Source: Deltaproteobacteria bacterium (GTDB taxonomy: Bacteria > Desulfobacterota > Desulfuromonadia > Geobacterales > Pseudopelobacteraceae). From it: a stretch of 13,476 nucleotides of DNA. The notes beneath the pieces are model-generated. The model made no database searches. It was not told the origin of the DNA and saw only the letters and a list, made by a program, of their open reading frames with translations. The stretch covers positions 1-13,476 of the forward strand of contig JAURXC010000102.1 in assembly GCA_030654645.1 (NCBI GenBank), written 5' to 3'. The stretch's first letter is position 1. Each line of letters starts with the position of its first letter. The translations under genes were made by a program, and so were the position numbers. Positions 1-6,171 of the stretch are shown in pieces.

Positions 1-740
1 ACGGTACAGGAACCGCCACGCCCTTGCACGGCGCAAAAAGCAACATCAGGCACGATCTCAAGCCCCTCAGCTACAAGAGCCTGCTGCAGGGATTCAGCGG
101 GCTCCCGTTCAACCGCCGGCAAGAGGCGCGGGCCGTGCTCAAGAATCGTCACCTTGCATCCCAGGCGATGGAACATCTGCCCCATTTCAACGGCAATTAC
201 TCCGCCACCGATGATTATCAGGGAGGAAGGGAGCTTTTTCATCAGAAGCGCGCTACGGCTGGTCAGATATCCGCTCCCTTCGATCCCCGGAATGGGAGGT
301 ATGCGCGGATTGCCTCCCACGGCTACCAGAAACTTCTCACAACCATAGCGCCGATCATTGGTTTCAATGGTTCGGCTGTCCAGGAAATGCGCCGCGCCTT
401 TTACCACTTCCATGCCGGGCACGTCCCGCAACACATCCAGATAGCGTTCCTGGCGCAGGTCGTGGACTATCTGCTCGCGATGGGCGAACAACCTGGCATA
501 ATCCACTGGGCCCGATTCACTGGAAGTGACACCCAGTCCCGCTCCCAACCCGGCCTCGTGCCTGAACAGTGCCGCATGGATCAGGGTCTTGCTCGGTATG
601 CAGCCCCAGTTGATGCAGGTTCCACCCATGACACTCTTTTCGAACATCGTCACCCGGGCTCCGTAAGATGCGGCCCTCAATGCAGCGGCAAAGGCGGTTG
701 AGCCGGAACCGAGAATTATCAGGTCAGGTGTTGTGTTCAC
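1..740 (-). CDS. MerA-like FAD-dependent disulfide oxidoreductase, N-terminal part (3' end outside window)
   Basis: Reading the minus strand from a GTG at 740 gives 246 open residues that run off the left edge, so the C-terminal half is missing. Residues 7-20 form a Rossmann FAD site of the GSGSTAFAAA type (GxGxxA, as in mercuric reductases). Residues 39-51 read GGTCINWGCIPSK, the redox-active CxxxxC pair (Cys42, Cys47). A GGNPRIPPIPG segment and a second Rossmann motif (GGGVIAVEMG) for NAD(P)H follow. This is the class I pyridine nucleotide-disulfide oxidoreductase layout. No N-terminal HMA metal-binding domain is present. Candidate roles are mercuric reductase, dihydrolipoamide dehydrogenase or a relative; the C-terminal Cys pair that would settle Hg(II) reduction is not in view. 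A GAGGGG element lies about 9 nt before the GTG. The gene is probably co-transcribed with the small gene 57 bp upstream. Confidence 0.85.
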   Translation of the reverse strand, partial: MNTTPDLIILGSGSTAFAAALRAASYGARVTMFEKSVMGGTCINWGCIPSKTLIHAALFRHEAGLGAGLGVTSSESGPVDYARLFAHREQIVHDLRQERYLDVLRDVPGMEVVKGAAHFLDSRTIETNDRRYGCEKFLVAVGGNPRIPPIPGIEGSGYLTSRSALLMKKLPSSLIIIGGGVIAVEMGQMFHRLGCKVTILEHGPRLLPAVEREPAESLQQALVAEGLEIVPDVAFCAVQGRGGSCT

Positions 741-797
741 GGCATGCTTCCCCTCGATTCCGCTAATAAAAATTGAACATTTGCAACAGGCTTAAGG

Positions 798-1157
798 CTA
801 ATCGACCGGGTTCCCGTGCGTTTCAACATCGAAAATTTCCATCAGCGATTCCGGTGTGTAGGCGCATACATGTTTTGATGTGCCGGCTTTCCCGTTATGC
901 ACCCATTCAATTCTGTCGCCGGAAGTGTCGTGTACGAGTTTTACCTGAGTGCCGCAGATCCGTTCGGTTTCATTCCACATCTCTTCCATCGTCAGAAGGT
1001 CCAGGCCGCCGATCTCTTCCGAAGTGCTACTGTTCTCGATAAACCTGTCGATCAGGTCATAGTCGAGAAAATCCTCTTCCTTCCGCCACCATTTTACAAA
1101 TTTGTGATTGTCCGTACGCTGTGCATCCACAGCCGAGATAATCTCACGTCCTCTCAT
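798..1157 (-). CDS. Conserved-looking hypothetical protein, 119 aa
   Basis: The frame is open further upstream, but the ATG at 1157 is preceded by GGGAGGTGGGTC, a strong Shine-Dalgarno at good distance, so this start is chosen; the product is 119 residues and ends in TAG. It is soluble-looking and rich in charged and aromatic residues (for example KFVKWWRKEEDF near residue 20), with an acidic C-terminal half. No transmembrane segment, signal peptide or cofactor motif is visible, and only two cysteines are present, far apart. I do not recognise the family and assign no function. It sits 57 bp upstream of the MerA-like reductase in the same orientation, with no terminator-like hairpin between, so an operon is plausible. 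It diverges from ilvE. Coding reality is supported by the ribosome binding site and by the lack of any competing gene on the other strand. Confidence 0.75.
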   Translation of the reverse strand: MRGREIISAVDAQRTDNHKFVKWWRKEEDFLDYDLIDRFIENSSTSEEIGGLDLLTMEEMWNETERICGTQVKLVHDTSGDRIEWVHNGKAGTSKHVCAYTPESLMEIFDVETHGNPVD

Positions 1158-1212
1158 GACCCACCTCCCGCCACGATGCATCAGGTTGTAAGGGCTTCGA
1201 TCACCGTGGTTC

Positions 1213-1241
1213 TTTATATTTTCAGTATACATCCGTTGCAG
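1213..1241 (-). promoter_or_regulatory. Weak sigma70-like promoter candidate for the 119-aa gene
   Basis: On the minus strand, CTGCAA (1236-1241) and TATAAA (1213-1218) are separated by 17 nt. The -10 matches consensus at 5 of 6 positions and the -35 at only 3 of 6. It lies about 55 bp upstream of the chosen ATG at 1157. This is a position- and motif-based guess only. Confidence 0.3.
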
Positions 1242-1271
1242 CTGGAGGGGGGCGGAATTTTTGCACGGAGT

Positions 1272-1283
1272 CGTCAGCTGACG
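1272..1283. repeat. 12-bp perfect palindrome in the divergent intergenic region
   Basis: CGTCAGCTGACG is a perfect 12-bp palindrome. It lies between the minus-strand promoter candidate and the ilvE promoter candidate, where a dimeric transcription factor could bind. No regulator is encoded in the window, so its partner is unknown. Confidence 0.4.
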
Positions 1284-1310
1284 CGGAATATTGGCGAATT
1301 TCAGCTTCGG

Positions 1311-1341
1311 ATTGCCGGCTGGCAATTAACCGATACCGGTT
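1311..1341. repeat. Two adjacent dyads just upstream of the ilvE -35
   Basis: ATTGCC-N4-GGCAAT (1311-1326) and AACCG-N4-CGGTT (1328-1341, arms 1328-1332 and 1337-1341) are inverted repeats whose centres are 16 bp apart. The second ends 8 bp before the -35 element at 1349. Their place suggests operator or activator sites for ilvE. Function is inferred from position and symmetry only. Confidence 0.4.
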
Positions 1342-1348
1342 TAAACAC

Positions 1349-1377
1349 TTGCCAGCAGCGGGATGGTTGGATATATT
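1349..1377 (+). promoter_or_regulatory. Sigma70-like promoter for ilvE
   Basis: TTGCCA (1349-1354) and TATATT (1372-1377) are separated by exactly 17 nt. Each matches consensus at 5 of 6 positions. Transcription would start near 1384, giving a leader of about 44 nt before the ilvE ATG at 1428. It is the best promoter match in the divergent region. Confidence 0.65.
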
Positions 1378-1427
1378 ACAAGACCGGAGTCATATGCTGC
1401 AGTGAAACAACTGTCGGAGGGATGAGC

Positions 1428-2501
1428 ATGGATATCAAGGTACTTTCTTTGCCAGCAGAAAAAATGAAACAAAAAACCAGGGATGAATCCCAGCTCGGAT
1501 TCGGTAAGCTCTTTACCGACCGCATGCTGATGATAGAATGGAAAACCGGGCAGGGTTGGTGCGATGCCCGCATCGAGCCTTATGCACCCTTCGTGCTTGA
1601 CCCGGCCTGTACGGTCTTCCACTACGCCCAGGAAATCTTTGAGGGACTCAAGGCCTACAAATGGCCTGACGGCCGGGTGGTGCTGTTTCGCCCGGAAATG
1701 AATGCCCGGCGTTTCAACCAGTCCGCCGACCGCCTCTGCATGCCGGATATTTCGGAGGAGCTGTTCGTGGACGGCATCAAGCAGCTGGTCGCGCTGGAGC
1801 GGGACTGGATTCCGACCGCTTCCGGCACCTCGCTTTATATCCGTCCGACCATGATCGCCGTGGAACCGGTTTTGGGGGTTCATCCTTCGAACCATTATTA
1901 CTTCTACGTGATCCTTTCTCCGGTGGGGGCCTACTACGCGGCCGGTTTCAACCCGGTCAATATCCTGGTGGAGGATCATTATGTGCGCGCGGTGCCAGGC
2001 GGCACCGGCGAGGCCAAGACCGGCGGCAACTACGCCAGCTCGCTCAAGGCCGGTCTGGAAGCCAAGAAAAAGGGCTATGACCAGGTGCTCTGGCTGGACG
2101 GACGGGAACGGCGCTATATCGAGGAAGTGGGCGCGATGAACATGTTCTTTGCCTATGGTAAAAAAATCGTTACCGCTCCGCTGAACGGCTCGATCCTCTC
2201 CGGCGTTACCAGGGATTCGGTGCTCAAGCTGGCTCCCACCCTCGGATACGAGGTAGAGGAGTGCCCGATCGAGATCAACGCGCTGATGGCGGATATGCGT
2301 GCCGGCAAGGTGACCGAAGCCTTTGGCAGCGGCACCGCCGCGGTGATTACACCGGTCGGCAAGCTCTGCTACAAGGATGAGGTGTTGCAACTGACCGGAG
2401 GCAAGGTCGGTGAAATTACGCAGAAGCTCTATGATACGCTGACCGGCATCCAGACCGGCAAACTTGAGGATCATTTCGGCTGGGTCAAGTTCGTGGAGTA
2501 G
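1428..2501 (+). CDS. ilvE: Branched-chain amino acid aminotransferase
   Basis: The 357-residue product is a fold-type IV PLP enzyme that exchanges amino groups between Leu, Ile or Val and 2-oxoglutarate, the last step of branched-chain amino acid synthesis. GGTGEAKTGGNYASS (191-205) holds the PLP lysine Lys197 in the GGTGxxKxGGNY context of the long, eukaryote-like BCAT subgroup. An EEVGAMNMFF segment that contacts the PLP phosphate lies downstream. Length fits that subgroup (about 350) better than E. coli IlvE (309). Two ATGs lie close together. The one at 1422 is only 1 nt from GGAGG (1416-1420), whereas ATG 1428 is 7 nt away, so 1428 is chosen. The frame stays open far upstream, but that part overlaps the promoter and the opposite-strand gene and is not protein-like. 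A GC hairpin follows the stop. Confidence 0.95.
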   Translation: MDIKVLSLPAEKMKQKTRDESQLGFGKLFTDRMLMIEWKTGQGWCDARIEPYAPFVLDPACTVFHYAQEIFEGLKAYKWPDGRVVLFRPEMNARRFNQSADRLCMPDISEELFVDGIKQLVALERDWIPTASGTSLYIRPTMIAVEPVLGVHPSNHYYFYVILSPVGAYYAAGFNPVNILVEDHYVRAVPGGTGEAKTGGNYASSLKAGLEAKKKGYDQVLWLDGRERRYIEEVGAMNMFFAYGKKIVTAPLNGSILSGVTRDSVLKLAPTLGYEVEECPIEINALMADMRAGKVTEAFGSGTAAVITPVGKLCYKDEVLQLTGGKVGEITQKLYDTLTGIQTGKLEDHFGWVKFVE

Positions 2502-2528
2502 TATTTTCCAGCGTCACAGTTCAGATAT

Positions 2529-2548
2529 CCGGGGCCGAAAGGCCCCGG
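2529..2548 (+). terminator. GC-rich hairpin with GAAA tetraloop after ilvE
   Basis: CCGGGGCC (2529-2536) pairs perfectly with GGCCCCGG (2541-2548) around a GAAA loop, an 8-bp stem with a stable GNRA tetraloop. No T-tract follows on either strand, so it is not a canonical intrinsic terminator. It could protect the ilvE 3' end, terminate weakly, or act as a leader structure for the small gene that begins 18 nt later. Confidence 0.5.
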
Positions 2549-2566
2549 AAACTGGTACGGTAAACC

Positions 2567-2749
2567 ATGAAAAGCAAACATAAACAGACAATAAATCGAC
2601 CCCATACCAACAAGCTCTGCAGCTCGTGCCGCCGTACCTGCAAGCAGGTGGCCAACGCCGTGGTCGCCAAGTGCCCCCGCTATTACCCCTTTTCACGCAA
2701 ACAGTCAAAACCCGAGTTCACATGGAAACAGATGGATCTGGGGCTTTAG
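2567..2749 (+). CDS. Small cysteine-rich protein, 60 aa
   Basis: This 60-residue basic protein has four cysteines in a CSSCRRTC...AKCP arrangement (Cys18, Cys21, Cys25, Cys36), followed by an aromatic stretch PRYYPF and a C-terminal FTWKQMDLGL. The Cys spacing could bind zinc or an iron-sulfur cluster; this is inference. The family is not one I can name. The Shine-Dalgarno is weak (GGTACGGT region), and the gene starts 18 nt after the hairpin following ilvE, leaving no room for its own promoter downstream of that hairpin. Its last 28 nt overlap the likely start of the ferredoxin gene in another frame, suggesting translational coupling. It might instead be non-coding, but the ordered cysteines and the compact packing favour a real gene. 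Confidence 0.6.
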   Translation: MKSKHKQTINRPHTNKLCSSCRRTCKQVANAVVAKCPRYYPFSRKQSKPEFTWKQMDLGL

Positions 2750-2943
2750 GCCCCCGGCGCGTCCCGTCCGTCATTGCGGCCCGCTGCAGTGGTTGCGGTC
2801 GTTGCGTGGCGGTCTGCCCTCTGAAGATCATTTCGCTTGAAACTGTCGGTTATCACAAAAACGCCGTCATCTCATCCGGAGAAGATTGTGCCGGCTGCGG
2901 TGAATGTGCGGTAAACTGCCCGCTGGATGCAATCGAGTGTTGA
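2722..2943 (+). CDS. 2[4Fe-4S] ferredoxin-type small electron carrier, 73 aa
   Basis: Two complete CxxCxxCxxxCP motifs are present: CSGCGRCVAVCP (residues 22-33) and CAGCGECAVNCP (56-67). They ligate two [4Fe-4S] clusters, as in clostridial-type ferredoxins. At 73 residues the protein is little more than the double-cluster fold plus a 20-residue N-terminal tail, and it ends in a cysteine directly before the TGA. It would move low-potential electrons in the cytoplasm; its partner enzyme is not in the window. ATG 2722 is chosen because translation from the upstream in-frame ATG at 2626 would read a non-ferredoxin-like basic stretch that is the shadow of the small Cys-rich gene. The ribosome binding site before 2722 is poor, which fits coupling to the overlapping upstream gene. 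Confidence 0.85.
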   Translation: METDGSGALGPRRVPSVIAARCSGCGRCVAVCPLKIISLETVGYHKNAVISSGEDCAGCGECAVNCPLDAIEC

Positions 2944-2958
2944 ACCATCTATTTTAGC

Positions 2959-2988
2959 TTGATCTTCCTCTGGTTTTAATGCTATAAG
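2959..2988 (+). promoter_or_regulatory. Extended -10 promoter for rpsB-tsf
   Basis: TTGATC (2959-2964) and TATAAG (2983-2988) are 18 nt apart, and the -10 is preceded by TGC, giving the extended TGnTATAAG form. The start of transcription would lie near 2995, about 90 nt before the rpsB ATG. No terminator is visible between the ferredoxin stop and this promoter, so readthrough from upstream may also feed rpsB. Confidence 0.6.
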
Positions 2989-2994
2989 TCTCCG

Positions 2995-3087
2995 CTATTC
3001 AATTCACACGCCCCTGACAGATCCGGCGGTGTCCCTAAAGCATGGCGGGGATTCGGTGGGGCGGAGGAAAAACCAAAGGAGAAACGT
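2995..3087 (+). promoter_or_regulatory. rpsB 5' leader, possible structured region
   Basis: The roughly 90-nt leader is G/C-rich near its end. CGCCCC (3009-3014) can pair with GGGGCG (3058-3063), which would place a structure close to the Shine-Dalgarno AAAGGAG (3075-3081). S2 is known to control rpsB-tsf expression through the leader in E. coli; whether this leader does the same is inference, and I do not recognise a named RNA motif. Confidence 0.25.
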
Positions 3088-3852
3088 ATGTCAAGTATCA
3101 GTATGAAAGAACTGCTGGAAGCCGGCGTCCACTTCGGTCACCAGACCAAGCGCTGGAACCCCAAGATGAAGCCCTACATTTTCGGGGCCCGCAACGGGAT
3201 CTACATCATCGACCTGCAGAAAACCGTCCGCTACTTCAAATCCGCCTACAGTTTCGTCAAGGAAGCCGCCCAGGATGGCAGCACCGTTCTTTTCGTCGGC
3301 ACCAAGAAACAGGCCCAGGACTCCGTGGCCGAAGAAGCGGCACGTTGCGGCATGCACTATGTCAACCAGCGCTGGCTGGGCGGCATGCTGACCAACTTCT
3401 CCACCGTCAAGCAGAGTATTGACCGTCTCAAGAAGATCGATGCGATGTTCGAGGACGGCACAATCGAAGCCTACACCAAAAAAGAGGCGCTGCAGTTCGA
3501 GCGCGATCGCGAAAAGCTGCAGAAAACCCTTGGTGGCATCAAGAGCATGAACAAGCTCCCCGGCGTTATGTTCGTAATCGATCCCAAGAATGAAGAAATC
3601 GCCGTTCAGGAAGCCAACAAGCTCGGCATCCCGGTTGTTGCTGTTGTTGATACCAACTGCGATCCCGACCCGATCGACTACGTCATCCCCGGCAATGACG
3701 ATGCCATCCGTGCCATCCGTCTGCTCTCCTCAAAGATGGCCGATGCCGTGATCGAGGGCCAGCAGGCCCGCAATGCAGCGCTTCAGACGGGCAGTGAAGG
3801 CGCTGATGAGTATGCACCTGACGAAGTTGCCGAAGAAGTTGCAGGCGAATAA
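3088..3852 (+). CDS. rpsB: 30S ribosomal protein S2
   Basis: The 254-residue product matches bacterial S2 along its length. Landmarks are the N-terminal MKELLEAGVHFGHQTKRWNP segment (residues 6-25), NGIYIIDLQKT (36-46), the NQRWLGGMLTNF block near residue 92, and the VVAVVDTNCDPDPIDYVIPG segment near residue 190. S2 sits at the back of the small subunit between head and body and is needed for S1 docking and efficient initiation. The ATG follows AAAGGAGAAACGT, a strong ribosome binding site. The last 20 or so residues are acidic and low-complexity, a usual variable tail. tsf follows after 38 nt, the near-universal rpsB-tsf pairing, so both are expected on one transcript from the promoter near 2983. 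Confidence 0.98.
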   Translation: MSSISMKELLEAGVHFGHQTKRWNPKMKPYIFGARNGIYIIDLQKTVRYFKSAYSFVKEAAQDGSTVLFVGTKKQAQDSVAEEAARCGMHYVNQRWLGGMLTNFSTVKQSIDRLKKIDAMFEDGTIEAYTKKEALQFERDREKLQKTLGGIKSMNKLPGVMFVIDPKNEEIAVQEANKLGIPVVAVVDTNCDPDPIDYVIPGNDDAIRAIRLLSSKMADAVIEGQQARNAALQTGSEGADEYAPDEVAEEVAGE

Positions 3853-3890
3853 TACAAATATTGATCCCTGTTCAGGGGTAGGAGGATAGC

Positions 3891-4826
3891 ATGGCCGTAT
3901 CAGCTGCACAGATAAGTGAATTGAGAAAATCAACCGGCGCCGGAATGCTGGATTGCAAAAAGGCTCTTGAGCAGACCGACGGGAATTTTGACCAGGCGGT
4001 TGATTACCTGCGTACAAAAGGACTTGCCGCCGCATCCAAGAAATCCGGCCGAGCCGCAACCGAAGGTATGGTTGTCGCAGCCCTTTCCGCCAACGGCAAC
4101 AAGGGCGTGCTGGTCGAGATCAACAGCGAAACCGACTTTGTGGCCAAGAACGACAAGTTCCAGGCCTTTGTAAACGACGTTGCCAACCATGTCCTGCAGG
4201 CTTCACCCGCCACCGTGGAAGAACTTTTCACACAGGCCTACGTGGGTGACAGCAGCAAGACGATCCAGACCCTGCTGAGCGAAGCGATTGCCGTTATCGG
4301 TGAGAACATGCAGATCCGCCGTTTCAGCTCTTTCGAAGTTCAGGGCGCCGGCGCTGTTGGTTCCTACATCCACGCCGGCGGCAAGATCGGCGTGCTGGTC
4401 GAGGCAACCTGTGACAGCGAAGACGCTGCCCGGGACGAGCGTTTTGCAGCGTTTGTCAAGGATGTAGCAATGCACAGCGCGGCAGCTTCGCCGCTGTTTG
4501 TGAAACGTGATGAAGTCAGTGCCGACGTACTAGAGCGCGAGAAGGATATCTACCGTGCCAAGGCCCGTGAAACCGGCAAGCCGGATAACATCATCGAGAA
4601 AATCATCGACGGACAGATCAACAAGTTCTATGCCGATATCTGTCTGGTGGAACAGCAGTTCGTTAAGGATACGGACAAGACTATCCAGCAGTATGCCGCC
4701 GAAATCGGCAAGGCCCTTGGCACCAGCATCACCATCACCCGTTTTGCAAAGTTCGTTTTGGGTGAGGGGCTTGAAAAGAAGGAGTCCGACTTTGCCGCCG
4801 AGGTGGCGGCAGCAGCCGGCCTTTAA
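3891..4826 (+). CDS. tsf: Translation elongation factor Ts
   Basis: EF-Ts regenerates EF-Tu-GTP by displacing GDP. The 311-residue product has the N-terminal UBA-like domain with LRKSTGAGMLDCKKAL (11-26) and the EF-Tu-contacting signature TDFVAKND (81-88), followed by two core subdomains, the second beginning around GGKIGVLVEATCD. The C-terminal region contains KTIQQYAAEIGKALG. The length is close to the long E. coli form (283) and longer than the roughly 200-residue short forms with a single core subdomain. The start is set by TAGGAGGATAGC directly before the ATG, 38 nt after rpsB. A strong terminator lies 10 nt after the stop, so rpsB-tsf can form its own transcript. Confidence 0.97.
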   Translation: MAVSAAQISELRKSTGAGMLDCKKALEQTDGNFDQAVDYLRTKGLAAASKKSGRAATEGMVVAALSANGNKGVLVEINSETDFVAKNDKFQAFVNDVANHVLQASPATVEELFTQAYVGDSSKTIQTLLSEAIAVIGENMQIRRFSSFEVQGAGAVGSYIHAGGKIGVLVEATCDSEDAARDERFAAFVKDVAMHSAAASPLFVKRDEVSADVLEREKDIYRAKARETGKPDNIIEKIIDGQINKFYADICLVEQQFVKDTDKTIQQYAAEIGKALGTSITITRFAKFVLGEGLEKKESDFAAEVAAAAGL

Positions 4827-4836
4827 TATTCACCTG

Positions 4837-4866
4837 AGCCGGCCCATCCAGGCCGGCTTTTTTTTT
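4837..4866 (+). terminator. Intrinsic terminator between tsf and pyrH
   Basis: GCCGGCC (4838-4844) pairs perfectly with GGCCGGC (4851-4857) around a 6-nt loop, extended by an A-T pair, and is followed at once by nine T residues (4858-4866). It begins 10 nt after the tsf stop and ends 25 nt before the pyrH ATG. A further copy of the palindromic GCCGGC at 4815-4820, inside the tsf 3' end, could pair with 4838-4843 and compete with the terminator stem. Confidence 0.9.
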
Positions 4867-4891
4867 AACCATCTCCAGAAAGAGGTGTGTC

Positions 4892-5611
4892 ATGAGCAGA
4901 CAGTCATTCAATCGAGTACTTCTGAAACTTTCCGGTGAGTCACTGGCCGGTGACCAGGGTTATGGAATCGATCCCCAGACCATCAACACCATTGCCCGCG
5001 AGATCAAAGAGGTCGTCGATATGGGTGTCCAGCTGGCGCTGGTAATCGGCGGCGGCAATATATTCCGTGGACTGGCGGCATCATCCAAGGGGATGGATCG
5101 CTCCAGCGCGGACTACATGGGCATGCTGGCCACCGTGATCAACTCGCTGGCGATGCAGGACGCGCTGGAGAAGCAGGGTGTGTCCACCAGGGTACAGTCC
5201 GCGATTGCAATGCAGGAGGTTGCGGAGCCTTATATCCGCCGCCGTGCCATGCGTCACCTGGAAAAAGGACGGGTAGTCATTTTCGGAGCCGGGACCGGCA
5301 ACCCCTATTTCACTACCGACACAGCTGCCAGCCTGAGAGCGATGGAGATCAACGCCCAGGTCATACTCAAGGGTACCAAGGTCGACGGCGTTTATACCGC
5401 CGACCCCAAGAAAGATCCGGATGCGGTGAAGCTCGACAGTCTGACCTATATCGATGTTCTCAAAAAGGGATTGCAGGTGATGGATGCAACCGCGATATCG
5501 CTTTGCATGGATAACAACCTTCCGATCATTGTTTTTGACCTGACTACGGAGGGCAATATCAAAAAGGTCATCAGTGGTGAAGAAATCGGCACCATCGTAC
5601 AAGGAGCTTAG
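4892..5611 (+). CDS. pyrH: Uridylate kinase (UMP kinase)
   Basis: Bacterial UMP kinase phosphorylates UMP to UDP with ATP, feeding all pyrimidine nucleotides; it is a hexamer of the amino acid kinase fold, unlike eukaryotic UMP/CMP kinases. The 239 residues show the phosphate-binding start VLLKLSGESLAG (9-20, with Lys12 and Ser14-Gly15), VIGGGNIFRG (51-60), GAGTGNPYFTTDTAA (132-146), and the uridine-nucleotide region KVDGVYTADPKKDP (163-176). Length matches the family. The ATG is preceded by AAAGAGGTGTGTC. It lies just after a strong terminator with no room for a promoter in the 25-nt gap, so expression must come by readthrough or from a promoter overlapping the terminator. frr begins 2 nt after its stop. 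Confidence 0.97.
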   Translation: MSRQSFNRVLLKLSGESLAGDQGYGIDPQTINTIAREIKEVVDMGVQLALVIGGGNIFRGLAASSKGMDRSSADYMGMLATVINSLAMQDALEKQGVSTRVQSAIAMQEVAEPYIRRRAMRHLEKGRVVIFGAGTGNPYFTTDTAASLRAMEINAQVILKGTKVDGVYTADPKKDPDAVKLDSLTYIDVLKKGLQVMDATAISLCMDNNLPIIVFDLTTEGNIKKVISGEEIGTIVQGA

Positions 5612-5613
5612 AC

Positions 5614-6171
5614 ATGCCAAAAAATGTGATTGCTGATATGAAATCCAATATGGAAAAAACGCTGGGTGTACTTAAAGGCGAATTCCAGAAAATCCGCACC
5701 GGACGTGCCAGCACCAACATTCTGGATTCGGTGAAAGTCGATTACTATGGCAACCTCTCCTCCATCAGCCAGGTGGCCACACTGGCCGTTCCCGAGCCAC
5801 GCACGATCACCATTTCCCCCTGGGAAGCCAAAATCATACCGGCCATCGAGAAGGCCATCATGAATTCCAACATCGGCCTGACTCCTTCCAATGACGGCAA
5901 AACCATCCGGTTGAATCTGCCCCCCCTGACCGAAGAGCGCCGTAAGGAGATCGTCAAGGATCTCAAGAAGAAAGCCGAGGAAGACAAGATTGCCCTCAGG
6001 AATATCCGGCGTGACGCGATCGACAAGCTGAAAAAGCTCGAAAAAGACAAGGCCGTCACCGAGGACGAACTGAAAAAACTTGAAAAAGATGTTCAGGAAG
6101 TCACCAAGAGTTTTGAGGCCAAGGTAGACGAAGCCGTGGCTCACAAGGAAAAAGAGGTCCTGGAAGTTTGA
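5614..6171 (+). CDS. frr: Ribosome recycling factor
   Basis: RRF splits post-termination ribosomes together with EF-G. The 185-residue length is exactly typical. The N-terminal KTLGVLKGEFQKIRTGRAS (15-33) is the conserved first helix, and the long basic-acidic helices near the C-terminus (ERRKEIVKDLKKKAEE and DELKKLEKDVQEVT) complete the three-helix bundle. The hinge-domain signature VPEPRTITISPWE lies near residue 59. The ribosome binding site AAGGAG is inside the last codons of pyrH, whose stop is only 2 nt upstream. Its own TGA shares its final A with the uppS ATG (TGATG), so pyrH, frr and uppS are translationally linked. Confidence 0.98.
   Translation: MPKNVIADMKSNMEKTLGVLKGEFQKIRTGRASTNILDSVKVDYYGNLSSISQVATLAVPEPRTITISPWEAKIIPAIEKAIMNSNIGLTPSNDGKTIRLNLPPLTEERRKEIVKDLKKKAEEDKIALRNIRRDAIDKLKKLEKDKAVTEDELKKLEKDVQEVTKSFEAKVDEAVAHKEKEVLEV

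Noticed and set aside
24..701. Plus-strand open frame (225 codons) at the left edge
   Set aside because: It is the complement of the MerA-like reductase, whose motifs are unmistakable on the minus strand.
897..1427. N-terminal extension of the ilvE frame by 177 codons
   Set aside because: It runs through the opposite-strand gene and the promoter region, does not resemble the enzyme family, and a good ribosome binding site marks ATG 1428.
1341..2474. Long minus-strand open frame (377 codons) opposite ilvE
   Set aside because: It is exactly antisense to a clear aminotransferase, has no recognisable domain and no good ribosome binding site; long antisense frames are common opposite GC-biased genes.
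2740..2754. Small hairpin GGGGC/GCCCC at the stop codon of the 60-aa gene
   Set aside because: It is a 5-bp stem only, with no T-tract, inside the ferredoxin coding sequence, so it is likely chance.
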